From positions 2,102,001-2,166,000 of the forward strand of contig NZ_CP046457.1 of the NCBI RefSeq assembly GCF_009734445.1: a stretch of 64,000 bases of DNA, given 5' to 3'. Origin of the DNA: Candidatus Syntrophocurvum alkaliphilum. Lineage in GTDB: Bacteria; Bacillota; Syntrophomonadia; Syntrophomonadales; Syntrophomonadaceae. This document shows positions 26,983 to 36,250 of the stretch, one piece after another (position 1 is the stretch's first letter; each line of letters starts with the position of its first letter). The notes below the pieces were generated by a model, which was not told the origin of the DNA, did not search any database, and saw nothing but the letters and a program-made list of their open reading frames with translations. The position numbers and the translations under genes were made by a program.

Positions 26983-28410
26983 TTGACAACATTTAGAGAC
27001 TTAAACTTGGCTTCTGAAATAATAGAAGCTACAACAGACATGGGATTTGAAGAACCAACTCCTATTCAAACTAAAACAATACCACTAGCACTAGAGGGTA
27101 AAGATTTAATCGGAAGAGCGCAGACAGGAACAGGTAAAACAGCAGCGTTTGGCATACCTATTGTAGATAAATGTGATCCCACAGTTAACCATATACAAGC
27201 AATAGTAATAACACCAACACGTGAATTAGCTATACAGGTTGCTGAGGAACTTAATAAAATTGGACATAATAAAGGAATCAAGTCTTTACCGATTTATGGT
27301 GGACAAGATATAGAAAGACAGATTAGAGCACTTAAAAAAGGTGTTCAAGTAGTTATAGGAACACCTGGCCGGCTAATGGATCATATGAGAAGAAGAACCA
27401 TACGTTTACAGCAGCTAAAAATGGTTGTACTTGATGAGGCTGATGAAATGCTTAATATGGGCTTTAGAGAAGACATTGAGGAAATACTTGAGCAAGTACC
27501 TGAGCAAAGACAGACATTACTTTTTTCCGCAACAATTCCTCCACATATAAAAAACCTTGCACGTAAGTTTATGCACAATCCAGAAACTATTAACATAAAT
27601 CCAAGTGAAGTGACAGTGCGAAATATAACACAACAATATATTGAAATACCAGAATCAAAAAAATTAGATGTTTTATGCAGATTTTTAGATATATATAATT
27701 CTGAAATGACAATGATTTTTAGTAGAACAAAAAAGCGAGTAGATGAAATATCTGAAGCTCTAACTAAAAGAGGTTATTCTGCAGAAGGCATACATGGCGA
27801 TTTAACTCAGGGACAAAGAGATCACGTAATGCGCAAATTTAAATCAGGTAGTGTTGAAATATTAGTGGCAACAGATGTTGCTGGTAGAGGTTTAGATATA
27901 TCAGGTGTTACCCATGTTTATAATTTTGATATTCCACAAGACCCCGAAAGCTATGTTCATCGAATAGGAAGAACCGGAAGGGCTGGAGAAACAGGCGTTT
28001 CCACCACCTTTGTTACACCACGAGAAATTGGGCATTTAAGGGTTATAGAAGAATTAACTAAGCAAAAAATTACTCGTAAACCTGTTCCAACAGTAAGCGA
28101 AGCTTTTGAAGGATTACAGCGTATGGTTGTGGAAAGTTTATTAGTGGCTGTAGAAAAGGGAGACAATCAAGAGTATGAAGCTTTAGCAAAGAGCTTACTA
28201 GAAGAACATGATTCTGTTACCCTTCTATCAACAGCACTTAAAATGTTAACTAAAGAACCAGTAGATGCTCCAGCAGTTGAATTATCTAGTGCTCCACCAA
28301 TAAAAGTTAGGGAAGAAAATAAAAACCGCAGCAAAAAGAGAAATTATAGTGATAAGAAAACCAACCATCACAAGAAATATAATAAAAAAGGTAGGGCAAA
28401 AACAAGGTAA
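26983..28410 (+). CDS. DEAD-box RNA helicase
   Basis: A 475-residue ATP-dependent RNA helicase similar to CshA/DeaD, used in RNA decay and ribosome assembly, especially in the cold. All motifs are present: Q motif (E-E-P-T-P-I-Q), [25 protein letters not shown], then [13 protein letters not shown]-like G-R-G-L-D and [10 protein letters not shown]. The C-terminal 35 residues are a strongly basic Lys/Arg/Asn tail typical of RNA-binding extensions. The start is TTG with AAAGGAG. Confidence 0.94.
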   Translation: MTTFRDLNLASEIIEATTDMGFEEPTPIQTKTIPLALEGKDLIGRAQTGTGKTAAFGIPIVDKCDPTVNHIQAIVITPTRELAIQVAEELNKIGHNKGIKSLPIYGGQDIERQIRALKKGVQVVIGTPGRLMDHMRRRTIRLQQLKMVVLDEADEMLNMGFREDIEEILEQVPEQRQTLLFSATIPPHIKNLARKFMHNPETININPSEVTVRNITQQYIEIPESKKLDVLCRFLDIYNSEMTMIFSRTKKRVDEISEALTKRGYSAEGIHGDLTQGQRDHVMRKFKSGSVEILVATDVAGRGLDISGVTHVYNFDIPQDPESYVHRIGRTGRAGETGVSTTFVTPREIGHLRVIEELTKQKITRKPVPTVSEAFEGLQRMVVESLLVAVEKGDNQEYEALAKSLLEEHDSVTLLSTALKMLTKEPVDAPAVELSSAPPIKVREENKNRSKKRNYSDKKTNHHKKYNKKGRAKTR

Positions 28411-28436
28411 ATAAAAGTTCTGAGGGGAGGAGTACC

Positions 28437-29333
28437 ATGTATTTTGCAACATACAGTAATGATATAGAAAAAGTAGGAGTAATTACAGAAGATGGACAAA
28501 GGATAATAGAATTAGGGAACTTCAATGAATTAGCTTCTTTTGACTCAATGATAGACTTTATCATTAATTGCAGTGATGAGGAATTAAATATTATTGGGAG
28601 TAGCCTAAAAGATCAAGAGTTTATTAATAGTAACTCAACTGAAATTTCTAAGATAAAGTTATGTGCTCCAATTAAAAATCCAAGAAGAAATATAATTTGC
28701 TTAGGATTAAACTATAGAGACCATATTCAAGAGTCTCAATCAGTAACTAAAGAAGATAAAACGAAAGAGCTTAAACAGCCAGTTTATTTTAGTAAAATGG
28801 CTTCAGTTCTAACCGGGCCTGATGAAAATGTTAATAGTCACAAGGGAGTTACTGAGGAAATAGACTATGAGGTTGAACTAGCTGTGATAATTGGGAAAGA
28901 TGGAACTAACATACCTGCTGAAGAAGCTGAGGACTATATATTTGGATATTCAATATTTAATGATGTATCAGCAAGGGATCTACAAAGACAACATAAACAA
29001 TGGATTAAAGGTAAGAGTTTAGATACGTTTTCTGTACTAGGTCCTTATATAGTTCATAAAAGTGAAATACCTTTTCCAGTTCATTTAAATGTTAGTAGTA
29101 AAGTAAATGGTGAGTTGCGTCAAAGCTCAAACACTAAAAATTTAATATTTGATTTACCTTACATAATTAGTGATTTATCAAAAGGACTTACTTTAAAAGC
29201 TGGAGATATTATTGCAACCGGAACACCAGCAGGAGTAGGAATGGGCTTTAAACCACCAAAATATTTAAAATCAGGTGATGTTGTAGAGTTGGAAATAGAA
29301 AAAATAGGCGTTTTACGGAATAAAATCATATAA
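28437..29333 (+). CDS. fumarylacetoacetate hydrolase family protein
   Basis: A 298-residue enzyme of the FAH superfamily (hydrolases, isomerases or decarboxylases of 2-keto acids). The core shows C-L-G-L-N-Y-R-D-H (near 90), F-S-K-M-A-S-V-L-T-G-P-D, and the metal site E-E-I-D-Y-E-V-E-L-A-V-I-I-G (near 140), then the N-D-V-S-A-R-D-L-Q and K-S-L-D-T-F-S-V-L-G-P motifs. The ~70-residue N-terminal domain is usual. The exact reaction cannot be read. ATG with GGGGAGGAG, 26 bp after the helicase gene. Confidence 0.9.
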   Translation: MYFATYSNDIEKVGVITEDGQRIIELGNFNELASFDSMIDFIINCSDEELNIIGSSLKDQEFINSNSTEISKIKLCAPIKNPRRNIICLGLNYRDHIQESQSVTKEDKTKELKQPVYFSKMASVLTGPDENVNSHKGVTEEIDYEVELAVIIGKDGTNIPAEEAEDYIFGYSIFNDVSARDLQRQHKQWIKGKSLDTFSVLGPYIVHKSEIPFPVHLNVSSKVNGELRQSSNTKNLIFDLPYIISDLSKGLTLKAGDIIATGTPAGVGMGFKPPKYLKSGDVVELEIEKIGVLRNKII

Positions 29334-29334
29334 A

Positions 29335-29380
29335 TTTTTAATTTTTAATTTTGAATTCTTAATTAAAAATTCCCCTTTAG
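29335..29380. repeat. AT-rich inverted repeat at a convergent gene end
   Basis: The stretch TTTTTAATTTTTAATTTTGA then ATTCTTAATTAAAAATT forms an AT-only inverted repeat next to CCCCTTTAGGGG, between two convergent genes. Read on the minus strand it is CCCC-TAAA-GGGG followed by an AT tract, a plausible terminator for the deacetylase gene. The same AATTTTTAATTCTTAATT-type words recur at 41482-41600, so this is a dispersed repeat. Confidence 0.5.
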
Positions 29381-31419
29381 GGGACAATTTGTTCTTTGTG
29401 ATATGTTGAGCCTGCGTGCCAGAGAAGCCAAGAATCTATGCCTTGGTTTTCTGTAGCTTCTATTTGGGCCCTTATTTCGTCTCTGCCATAGCGAGGTTGG
29501 CCCATAGTAAATGCTTGAAGCCATGGTCGCAGTTCACAACCTGTGAGTTCGAGCAATTCTTGAAATTCTATCATAGATTTTTCTATAACTTCATATGGAT
29601 GAGCATTAGGATTATTAAACCCATAATTACCAGGCCCATAATGAGATGGGTACACCATAGGTGACATATAATCTAAATACGGCCCCATTTTTTCAGCTCT
29701 TTGACCAATTTTTAAATCATCTTCCGCAAAGCTTATAAAACCAAACACAGCTGCGGATAACCTTTTATCCCAACCCAATTCTGCTCTGGCATAGGCTAAG
29801 AAATCTGTAATAACCTCTACACGAGTACCGGTTATTTCTGAACCGTACTCAGCTTCCCAAGCAGCGTTTCCTTCGGGAAAGCGTATGTAATCAAACTGAA
29901 CTTCATCAAAGCCCATTTCATAAGCTTCTTTAGCTAGTTCAATATTATAATCCCATACATCCTTAGATCTAGGAGTAACCCATACTCCATTATCTAAAGG
30001 TGCTCCATCTTTTCTAGTTACCATATACTCAGGTCTTTGACTAGCTAAGACCGGATCGCGAAAAACTACTATACGAGCAATAGAATATATGCCACGCTCT
30101 TGTAAATCAGCTACTAACTCCTCAACAGGCAAAAAATTTTTGCTGGCTCTTATCTCTTGAGCCAGCTCTACAGTGGATGTATGTCCCATATAACCCGATT
30201 CGTCTTTTAAGTCAAGTTGAACTGTATTCATTGAAGTTTCTTCAACTAAGTTTAAATAATTATTCCACCTATCCTGAGACGAAGCAGCATAATAGGTTAC
30301 ATGCATTCCTTTTGCCTCTAGTGCCTGTTCTTCTTTCTCAGGGGTCCTTGGCAAGTCTGCCTTTTCATAGATATAAATATCTTTATCAAAATCATTACCT
30401 AAATAATCAGCCCATTCTTCTGGGAAAGAGATCATTTCATTATTACCATCACTTATATATCGGCGGTATTCTATTCTATCTAACCAAGTAGTTAAACTAC
30501 TAGTACCATCATCATCAAAAACTTGTATGCGCTCAATAGCATATGGATCAAAATCTTTGTGGAAAGGTGAGAAGGCATCTCTCCAAGCCCACTTTACAAC
30601 ACCAGCATGCTCATAACTAACTCCATTGTGTTCACCTTTAATTATAGTTTCATAAGGATCGGGTACTCCATCCTGTACAATAGCAAAACTATTTATTTCA
30701 TAATCGGGAATAGCTTCCCTAACATGCCCTTTTAAAGTAGCTATCTCTGCCTGTACTTCCTCGGGAGATAAGCTACCTAGGTTACTATGAGTAAACGTAT
30801 GATTACCTATTTCAAAGCCCCATTCATCTAGCATTTGTAGCTTTTTCTTCCAATATTGCCTTTGATCCGGTTCAGAACTAAATGGGTAACCATTAATATA
30901 AAAGGTTGCTACATGTCCAAAATCAGGGTGTTTTTTACCAAATTCTTTTAGGATACCTACAGCACTATCGGGATCAACAACCAATTCACCATCTTCTTCT
31001 AAAAGGCGAAAATGACCTGTTGTACTATCATCAAAAGTAATAATTGCGGGTGATTTTCCTTGTGGAATATCTATTTCACCATTTAAATAATCATTCATAG
31101 GGACTAAAACATAATCGCGATCATATAATTCTTGCAAGTCATTTCTAAAACTTTCAGGAGTCCTAGTCCAGCGTCCCTCCTGTTCACCAATTAAATGATA
31201 AACTAATATGGGAACAGTACCTAATTCATTTGCACCTACTTCAGCTGCAATTTCTTCCCAATCTATATCTTCTTTATCGATATCCTTAAAAACGGGTGTC
31301 CCGTCTTTATTTGGTTCTTTTGACATCAAACTATTAAATATTCCTTGTGAATAAAGTATAGTTACTATTAGTAAAACACCTAATATAACAGATCCCCATA
31401 TAAGCTTTGACTTTTGCAT
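29377..31419 (-). CDS. polysaccharide deacetylase / DUF4015 glycoside hydrolase-like fusion
   Basis: A 680-residue exported protein with two enzyme-like domains. After an N-terminal membrane helix (residues 8-27) comes a polysaccharide deacetylase (NodB-like) domain, about 68-250: V-P-I-L-V-Y-H-L-I, I-T-F-D-D-S (metal Asp pair) and E-I-G-N-H-T-F-T-H-S (metal His residues). From about 365 to 675 runs a DUF4015-type putative glycoside hydrolase barrel: G-M-H-V-T-Y-Y-A-A-S, N-T-V-Q-L-D-L-K-D, F-D-E-V-Q-F-D-Y-I-R-F-P (likely acidic active site) and M-S-P-M-V-Y-P-S-H-Y. It probably modifies a cell-wall polymer or exopolysaccharide outside the cell. Alone on the minus strand. Confidence 0.87.
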   Translation of the reverse strand: MQKSKLIWGSVILGVLLIVTILYSQGIFNSLMSKEPNKDGTPVFKDIDKEDIDWEEIAAEVGANELGTVPILVYHLIGEQEGRWTRTPESFRNDLQELYDRDYVLVPMNDYLNGEIDIPQGKSPAIITFDDSTTGHFRLLEEDGELVVDPDSAVGILKEFGKKHPDFGHVATFYINGYPFSSEPDQRQYWKKKLQMLDEWGFEIGNHTFTHSNLGSLSPEEVQAEIATLKGHVREAIPDYEINSFAIVQDGVPDPYETIIKGEHNGVSYEHAGVVKWAWRDAFSPFHKDFDPYAIERIQVFDDDGTSSLTTWLDRIEYRRYISDGNNEMISFPEEWADYLGNDFDKDIYIYEKADLPRTPEKEEQALEAKGMHVTYYAASSQDRWNNYLNLVEETSMNTVQLDLKDESGYMGHTSTVELAQEIRASKNFLPVEELVADLQERGIYSIARIVVFRDPVLASQRPEYMVTRKDGAPLDNGVWVTPRSKDVWDYNIELAKEAYEMGFDEVQFDYIRFPEGNAAWEAEYGSEITGTRVEVITDFLAYARAELGWDKRLSAAVFGFISFAEDDLKIGQRAEKMGPYLDYMSPMVYPSHYGPGNYGFNNPNAHPYEVIEKSMIEFQELLELTGCELRPWLQAFTMGQPRYGRDEIRAQIEATENQGIDSWLLWHAGSTYHKEQIVP

Positions 31420-31678
31420 ATTTTAATTCCTTTCTAGATGTTTTTTATTTCAATACAGTTTTCTTCTAATAAACATAAAAATCCTGTCTGTTCGACACAA
31501 AATTTAATGGAAATTACACCATAAAAAGTAACGTTAAATCTAAAACAGGGATAGCTCTTTTTTAAAACAAAGAGCGTGTTATACATAAATTTTATATTAT
31601 AAGTGAATATTAAATTTACTTATTCATCTGACTATTATAAAAATCTAAAGTTATCTTTTATATTTTAGGAGTGTTTTT

Positions 31679-32599
31679 TTGGAAGAGATACTTAAAACAA
31701 ATAATTTATCTAAACACTATGGATCATATAAGGCAGTAAACCAATTAAATATGACAGTCTATAAAGGTGAAATATATGGATTTTTAGGTCGTAATGGTGC
31801 AGGGAAAACAACATCTATTAGAATGCTACTAGGGTTAATTAAACCTACTGATGGTTATATTGAAATGTTTGGAAAAGACTTAAAGAATAACCAAAAAGAA
31901 ATACTATCAAGAATTGGATCTATAGTAGAGAATTCTGGTTTTTATCCCAATTTAACAGCAGAAGAAAATTTAAGAATTAATGCAAAATTAATGGGCATAG
32001 CTCAAACAAATGCAGTACATGAAGCTTTAGAATTAGTTAACTTAAATGGGGAACATAATAAATTAGTAAGAAAATATTCTCTAGGAATGAAACAACGATT
32101 AGGAATTGCAAGAGCAATTCAACATAATCCTGAATTTTTGATCTTAGATGAGCCTACTAATGGATTGGATCCCATTGGAATAAAAGAGATGCGAAAAATG
32201 ATTAAAAACTTATCCCAAGAAAGAGATATTACCATTTTTATGTCTAGTCACATTCTTAGTGAGATAGAACAAATAGCTAATCGTGTAGGAATAATTCATG
32301 AAGGGATATTGTTAAAACAAATTGATCTACAACAGTTACATGATAATAGTGATAAATATTTACAAATTAAAACTTCAGAATTATCTCAAGCAATATTGAT
32401 ATTGGAAAAAGAACTTAGTATTTTAGATTATAAGGTAATGGAGAATAGTGAATTAAGAATATATAATTTAGACTACTCTCCAGCAACGATTAATAAAGTG
32501 CTTGTTAAGAATAACATAGAGGTAACAAAGTTAGTAATGAAAGAAGATAACTTAGAAGAATATTTTATTCGCTTAACAGGTGGTGGTCCAATTGGTTAA
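31679..32599 (+). CDS. ABC transporter ATP-binding protein (BcrA-type)
   Basis: A 306-residue ATPase subunit of an ABC exporter of the bacitracin/lantibiotic-immunity (ABC-2) type. Walker A G-R-N-G-A-G-K-T (near 42), Q-loop region, signature Y-S-L-G-M-K-Q-R-L-G-I-A (near 135) and Walker B L-I-L-D-E-P-T-N-G-L-D (near 155) are intact. The ~85-residue C-terminal extension is typical. Starts at TTG with AGGAGTG. The permease gene overlaps its end by eight bases, so they form one transporter. The substrate is unknown. Confidence 0.92.
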   Translation: MEEILKTNNLSKHYGSYKAVNQLNMTVYKGEIYGFLGRNGAGKTTSIRMLLGLIKPTDGYIEMFGKDLKNNQKEILSRIGSIVENSGFYPNLTAEENLRINAKLMGIAQTNAVHEALELVNLNGEHNKLVRKYSLGMKQRLGIARAIQHNPEFLILDEPTNGLDPIGIKEMRKMIKNLSQERDITIFMSSHILSEIEQIANRVGIIHEGILLKQIDLQQLHDNSDKYLQIKTSELSQAILILEKELSILDYKVMENSELRIYNLDYSPATINKVLVKNNIEVTKLVMKEDNLEEYFIRLTGGGPIG

Positions 32600-33335
32600 T
32601 TTATTATATACAGAAATTTTGAAGCTAAAGCGTTCTTATATGATAATTATTACAGTAGCTGGTGCCAGTGTTGTTCCAGTTATTAACTTTTTAATTTTTA
32701 ACGCAATTCGAAAAACAAATATGGATGTTGGAGTTGAAGTTAATTTTATAATATATGCAGAACAGACAATCTTTTTTATTACTTTGCTTGTTGGAGTTTT
32801 ACTATATGGATTGCTTGCAACTTATACTTTTAGCAGAGAATATGAAGATGATACGTTGAAAAACTTACTGACTGTTCCTGTAGGCAGAACAAAGCTACTT
32901 TTAAGTAAGTATTTATTAATACTATTTTGGATAATGCTGTTGACTATACTTGCCTTGGTATTATGTTTGTTACTTAGTTTAATTGGAGGTTTTGGAGCTC
33001 TTAGTTTAGAAAACATTTTATATGCATTTAATATATACATTCTTTCAGGATTTTTTATGTTTTTACTAGTAATGCCTATAGTTTTTATAACTAAAGTTTT
33101 TAAAAGTTATGTGGCATCCATAGCTTTTGCTATAGTTATAGTGATAGTTAGCTTGGTTTTATCTAACTCAGAATACTTAGGATTATATCCTTGGTCTGCC
33201 CCTATAAGAATACTAAATCCATTAGTAGAGGTTTCCGCTTATCCTCTTTGGTATTCCTGGGCAAGTATATTATTAACTGGTTTTATAAGTGTTTTTATTA
33301 CTATTATCTACTTTAATAAGCAGGATATACAATAA
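32592..33335 (+). CDS. ABC-2 type permease
   Basis: A 247-residue membrane subunit with six predicted helices, partner of the preceding ATPase. The first helix follows L-L-Y-T-E-I-L-K-L-K-R-S, and the R-E-Y-E-D-D-T-L-K-N-L-L-T-V-P-V-G-R coupling helix (near 82-98) is typical of BcrB/ABC-2 permeases. I start it at TTG 32592, eight bases after AGGTGG; GTG codons at 32580 and 32583 lie in that ribosome site. The pair may protect against or export an antimicrobial compound, which is inference from family. Confidence 0.85.
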   Translation: MVNLLYTEILKLKRSYMIIITVAGASVVPVINFLIFNAIRKTNMDVGVEVNFIIYAEQTIFFITLLVGVLLYGLLATYTFSREYEDDTLKNLLTVPVGRTKLLLSKYLLILFWIMLLTILALVLCLLLSLIGGFGALSLENILYAFNIYILSGFFMFLLVMPIVFITKVFKSYVASIAFAIVIVIVSLVLSNSEYLGLYPWSAPIRILNPLVEVSAYPLWYSWASILLTGFISVFITIIYFNKQDIQ

Positions 33336-33366
33336 AAAAAGCGAGGTTTAATATCCTCGCTTTTAA
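33336..33366. terminator. bidirectional terminator between convergent genes
   Basis: AAAAGCGAGG pairs with CCTCGCTTTT around TTTAATAT. A/T runs flank both sides, so it can serve the ABC operon and the SLH gene on the opposite strand. Confidence 0.9.
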
Positions 33367-33374
33367 AAAGGTTT

Positions 33375-36026
33375 CTATCTTTTTTCTATTTCATAAACTC
33401 TATTATCAAACATGTAAAAATCAATTATATCATTGCTTTCTAAATGTCTAAGACGTATAATTTCATTATTTGAATGAACATAACAGTTATTAACTAGGTT
33501 ATAGAATGAGTAACTACCATCTTTATATACAAATATTCTAGTATTATTTTCATTTGTAGTTTCAAATCTGGCAGTATGTTTATGCATAATATAATAATTT
33601 TGAGATCCATCGATGTTTTCTTCAACTTTTACTCTATCTCCGTAAACTAAATAGCTTAATCTATCAGATTCGCTGTTACCATCAATGATTTTACTATCAG
33701 AACTAAAGTCAAATGTTCTATTATCTCCATCATATGTTCTTATGGTTAATGTTTGATTATTACTATTTATGTTAGTTACTTTACCGTGAACAATTGGCAT
33801 TACTTCTATCTTGGTTAAACGATTTCCTAAGTAGGTAGCTCTAATCATATCTTCTACTCTAAAATCTTCTATTTGTGGTGAGGAAACTCCAGGTATATAT
33901 ACATCAAATCTATCACTTAAATAAAAGTTTCTTGTATTACCATCATCGTCTTCAACTCGTAAACGTTCACTACTTTCATATATCCTGTTTACCTCATATA
34001 TAAGCTCAGTTTCAACATTTATTTCTTTAACAGTTTCATCACTATCGAGCCTTAGTTCAACGTAATCATTTCTATCTATATCTCTAACCCTTGGTCTTGA
34101 GATGTCACGTATATTAACATCTACATCACGTGAAATAATATAGGTAGAAGAGTCACCGTTATCGCTAATAGATATTAACCTGCGATCAGGGTTAACAGAA
34201 GCTACAGTACCTTCAATAGTATTTCTAGTTTCTATAAATATTACTTTATCATCTAATAGTTCTAGTTCAACTTTCATATCTCTTTCTATATAAGATAAGT
34301 CGTAACGTGTACGATCATCTATTGAAAACTCAGCTAATTCACTTACCTCATATGTTTTAGTATTATCATCTTCTGTTCTAATAACTATCACATAGTTACT
34401 AGTGTCTATAGCCATTACACTTCCCTTAACATTTTCTTCAACACCTCTGTTAGTAACATTTAACTCTACTACATTACCATCTTCAATTCTTAAATCTACT
34501 TCATCATTAACAGATATGCTACTTAAAGATGAAGAACTAGTTCCAGGAATATTTACTTCTACATCATTTGATACTGTTAAGGTATGGATATCTTCATTAT
34601 CTTCAACTACAATTAAGTTATTTTCACTTGATACTACAATAATCTTGCCTGAAATAGTCATTTCTTGTTGTGCTTTTAATAGTTCAATTTCTAATAAATC
34701 TGTTCCCTCAGTAGCTACTCTAACCTCATCACCAGTTTGCAAATCTTCTATACTAGGAAATCTCACATTTTCAATATTTATTTCTGTTTTATCTGAAAAA
34801 ACATAAGTTACAAAGTTATTGTTGGCATCTCTTAGAATTAATAAGTTTTGACTTGGCTCTATATCATAGATTACACCATGGTTAGAAAAACTTACATTGT
34901 CATCACTAACAGTAACTGAAATAACCCTATTATCTGAACTTAGCTCCAGCTCTACTATGCTACCAGGAACAACTTGGGAAAACTCAAATTGTTGACCACT
35001 TTGATTAACAAATACTGCTGAAGAGTCTAATGTTTTGGTATATATTTTCTCATTTGAATCCTTTATTACAATTACATTTTCATCATGTATTACATGTATA
35101 ACTGTACCTTTAACTGAGGTTGAGGACACATCTTTATCAATTAAATCTATTAACTTAACTGTATTTCCATCAGTAAGCACATTAATAGTGTTATTTGTTC
35201 TTAAATTATCTATTGTACATACTTTATCATCTTGATCGAAAACCCAAGGGTCAGAATCTATACTAAAAGTATGTATTCTTCCATCAGCAGAAATGCTGAC
35301 TCTAGAGTTATTAATACTTAAAATCCTACCTTCGGCAATAGAATTACTTAAGTCTAAATATTGTTCACTTCTACTTAGCAAAGCTACACTTTGAGCTCTT
35401 GTAACGAGTTGATTAGGCTTGAAGGTATTATCAGGGTAGCCAGAAATAAGTGAATACTCTACACCAGCATTTATATAACCCCTAGCCCAACTAGGTATTG
35501 CTCCAGCATCTGAAAAGTCTGGTGTTTTGTCCATTAATAACCGCGCTTCATCATCTTTATCAATCATACGTACCATTAGTTGTGTCATCCAGGCTCTTGT
35601 TGCAATAGCTGTAGAGCTAAATCTATTTTCTGTAGGTATAATTATTTCTTGATCAATAGCAAATAATATTTCTCTTTTAAAGTTTTCTTCTGCCCACTCT
35701 GGTACATCAAAAGGAATAGACTTATTTGTATCTATCAAAGCAAGTTGGTCTTCAACTTCCATATTTCTTACAGCCATTAAAAGGGCTTCAAGTTGTGTTA
35801 CCGCTTTATCTGGATTAAAACTTCCATCATCATATCCGGTTACAACACCTCGTAAATCCATTTTTACAACATCACTAAAAGCCCAATGAGTATCGTTTAC
35901 ATCTGTATACGGACTATTAGTAGAGGCCAAGCTTTTTTCTAGGGGAAAAGAAAAAAAGATAGTAAAACAAAAGAAAAAAATTAAAATTACTGAAGAAAAT
36001 TTTTTATATCGCATATTCACTTTCAT
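33375..36026 (-). CDS. SLH-domain surface protein with eight beta-repeats
   Basis: An 883-residue exported protein. A signal peptide (residues 1-35, ending near SLAS) is followed by three SLH domains (about 38-90, 105-165, 168-222), which bind pyruvylated secondary cell-wall polymer. The third has W-A-R-G-Y-I-N-A-G-V-E-Y-S-L-I-S-G-Y-P. The remainder is about eight copies of a 70-80 residue beta-rich repeat, each beginning with G-x-I/V-x-x-I and ending V-E-L-x-L-x-x-x-x-V-x-x-I. Related repeats occur in the protein at 61092. Start ATG 36026 has AGGAG very close; the GTG two codons later is possible. Probably a structural cell-envelope protein. Confidence 0.88.
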   Translation of the reverse strand: MKVNMRYKKFSSVILIFFFCFTIFFSFPLEKSLASTNSPYTDVNDTHWAFSDVVKMDLRGVVTGYDDGSFNPDKAVTQLEALLMAVRNMEVEDQLALIDTNKSIPFDVPEWAEENFKREILFAIDQEIIIPTENRFSSTAIATRAWMTQLMVRMIDKDDEARLLMDKTPDFSDAGAIPSWARGYINAGVEYSLISGYPDNTFKPNQLVTRAQSVALLSRSEQYLDLSNSIAEGRILSINNSRVSISADGRIHTFSIDSDPWVFDQDDKVCTIDNLRTNNTINVLTDGNTVKLIDLIDKDVSSTSVKGTVIHVIHDENVIVIKDSNEKIYTKTLDSSAVFVNQSGQQFEFSQVVPGSIVELELSSDNRVISVTVSDDNVSFSNHGVIYDIEPSQNLLILRDANNNFVTYVFSDKTEINIENVRFPSIEDLQTGDEVRVATEGTDLLEIELLKAQQEMTISGKIIVVSSENNLIVVEDNEDIHTLTVSNDVEVNIPGTSSSSLSSISVNDEVDLRIEDGNVVELNVTNRGVEENVKGSVMAIDTSNYVIVIRTEDDNTKTYEVSELAEFSIDDRTRYDLSYIERDMKVELELLDDKVIFIETRNTIEGTVASVNPDRRLISISDNGDSSTYIISRDVDVNIRDISRPRVRDIDRNDYVELRLDSDETVKEINVETELIYEVNRIYESSERLRVEDDDGNTRNFYLSDRFDVYIPGVSSPQIEDFRVEDMIRATYLGNRLTKIEVMPIVHGKVTNINSNNQTLTIRTYDGDNRTFDFSSDSKIIDGNSESDRLSYLVYGDRVKVEENIDGSQNYYIMHKHTARFETTNENNTRIFVYKDGSYSFYNLVNNCYVHSNNEIIRLRHLESNDIIDFYMFDNRVYEIEKR

Positions 36027-36250
36027 ATCTCTCCTTATTTGATATATCCACAGTGGTGGTTGTATTCAATAGATTCTCTATTTCGACAATCTAGCAAAAT
36101 ATTCCTGCTAAGTCCGCTAAATATTTAAAAATAATAGTAAAAACCTAGGCATTCTTTATACTAATTTAAATTAACAGAAAGAAATACTTTATTATTGCAC
36201 AAACTAGAGAAAGTCTTTTTTTAAATTTAAAACTAGGAGTAATAACAGTT

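Noticed and set aside
34402-35235. Plus-strand frames across the SLH protein gene
   Set aside because: Ser/Thr-rich shadows of the acidic minus-strand repeats, without ribosome sites.
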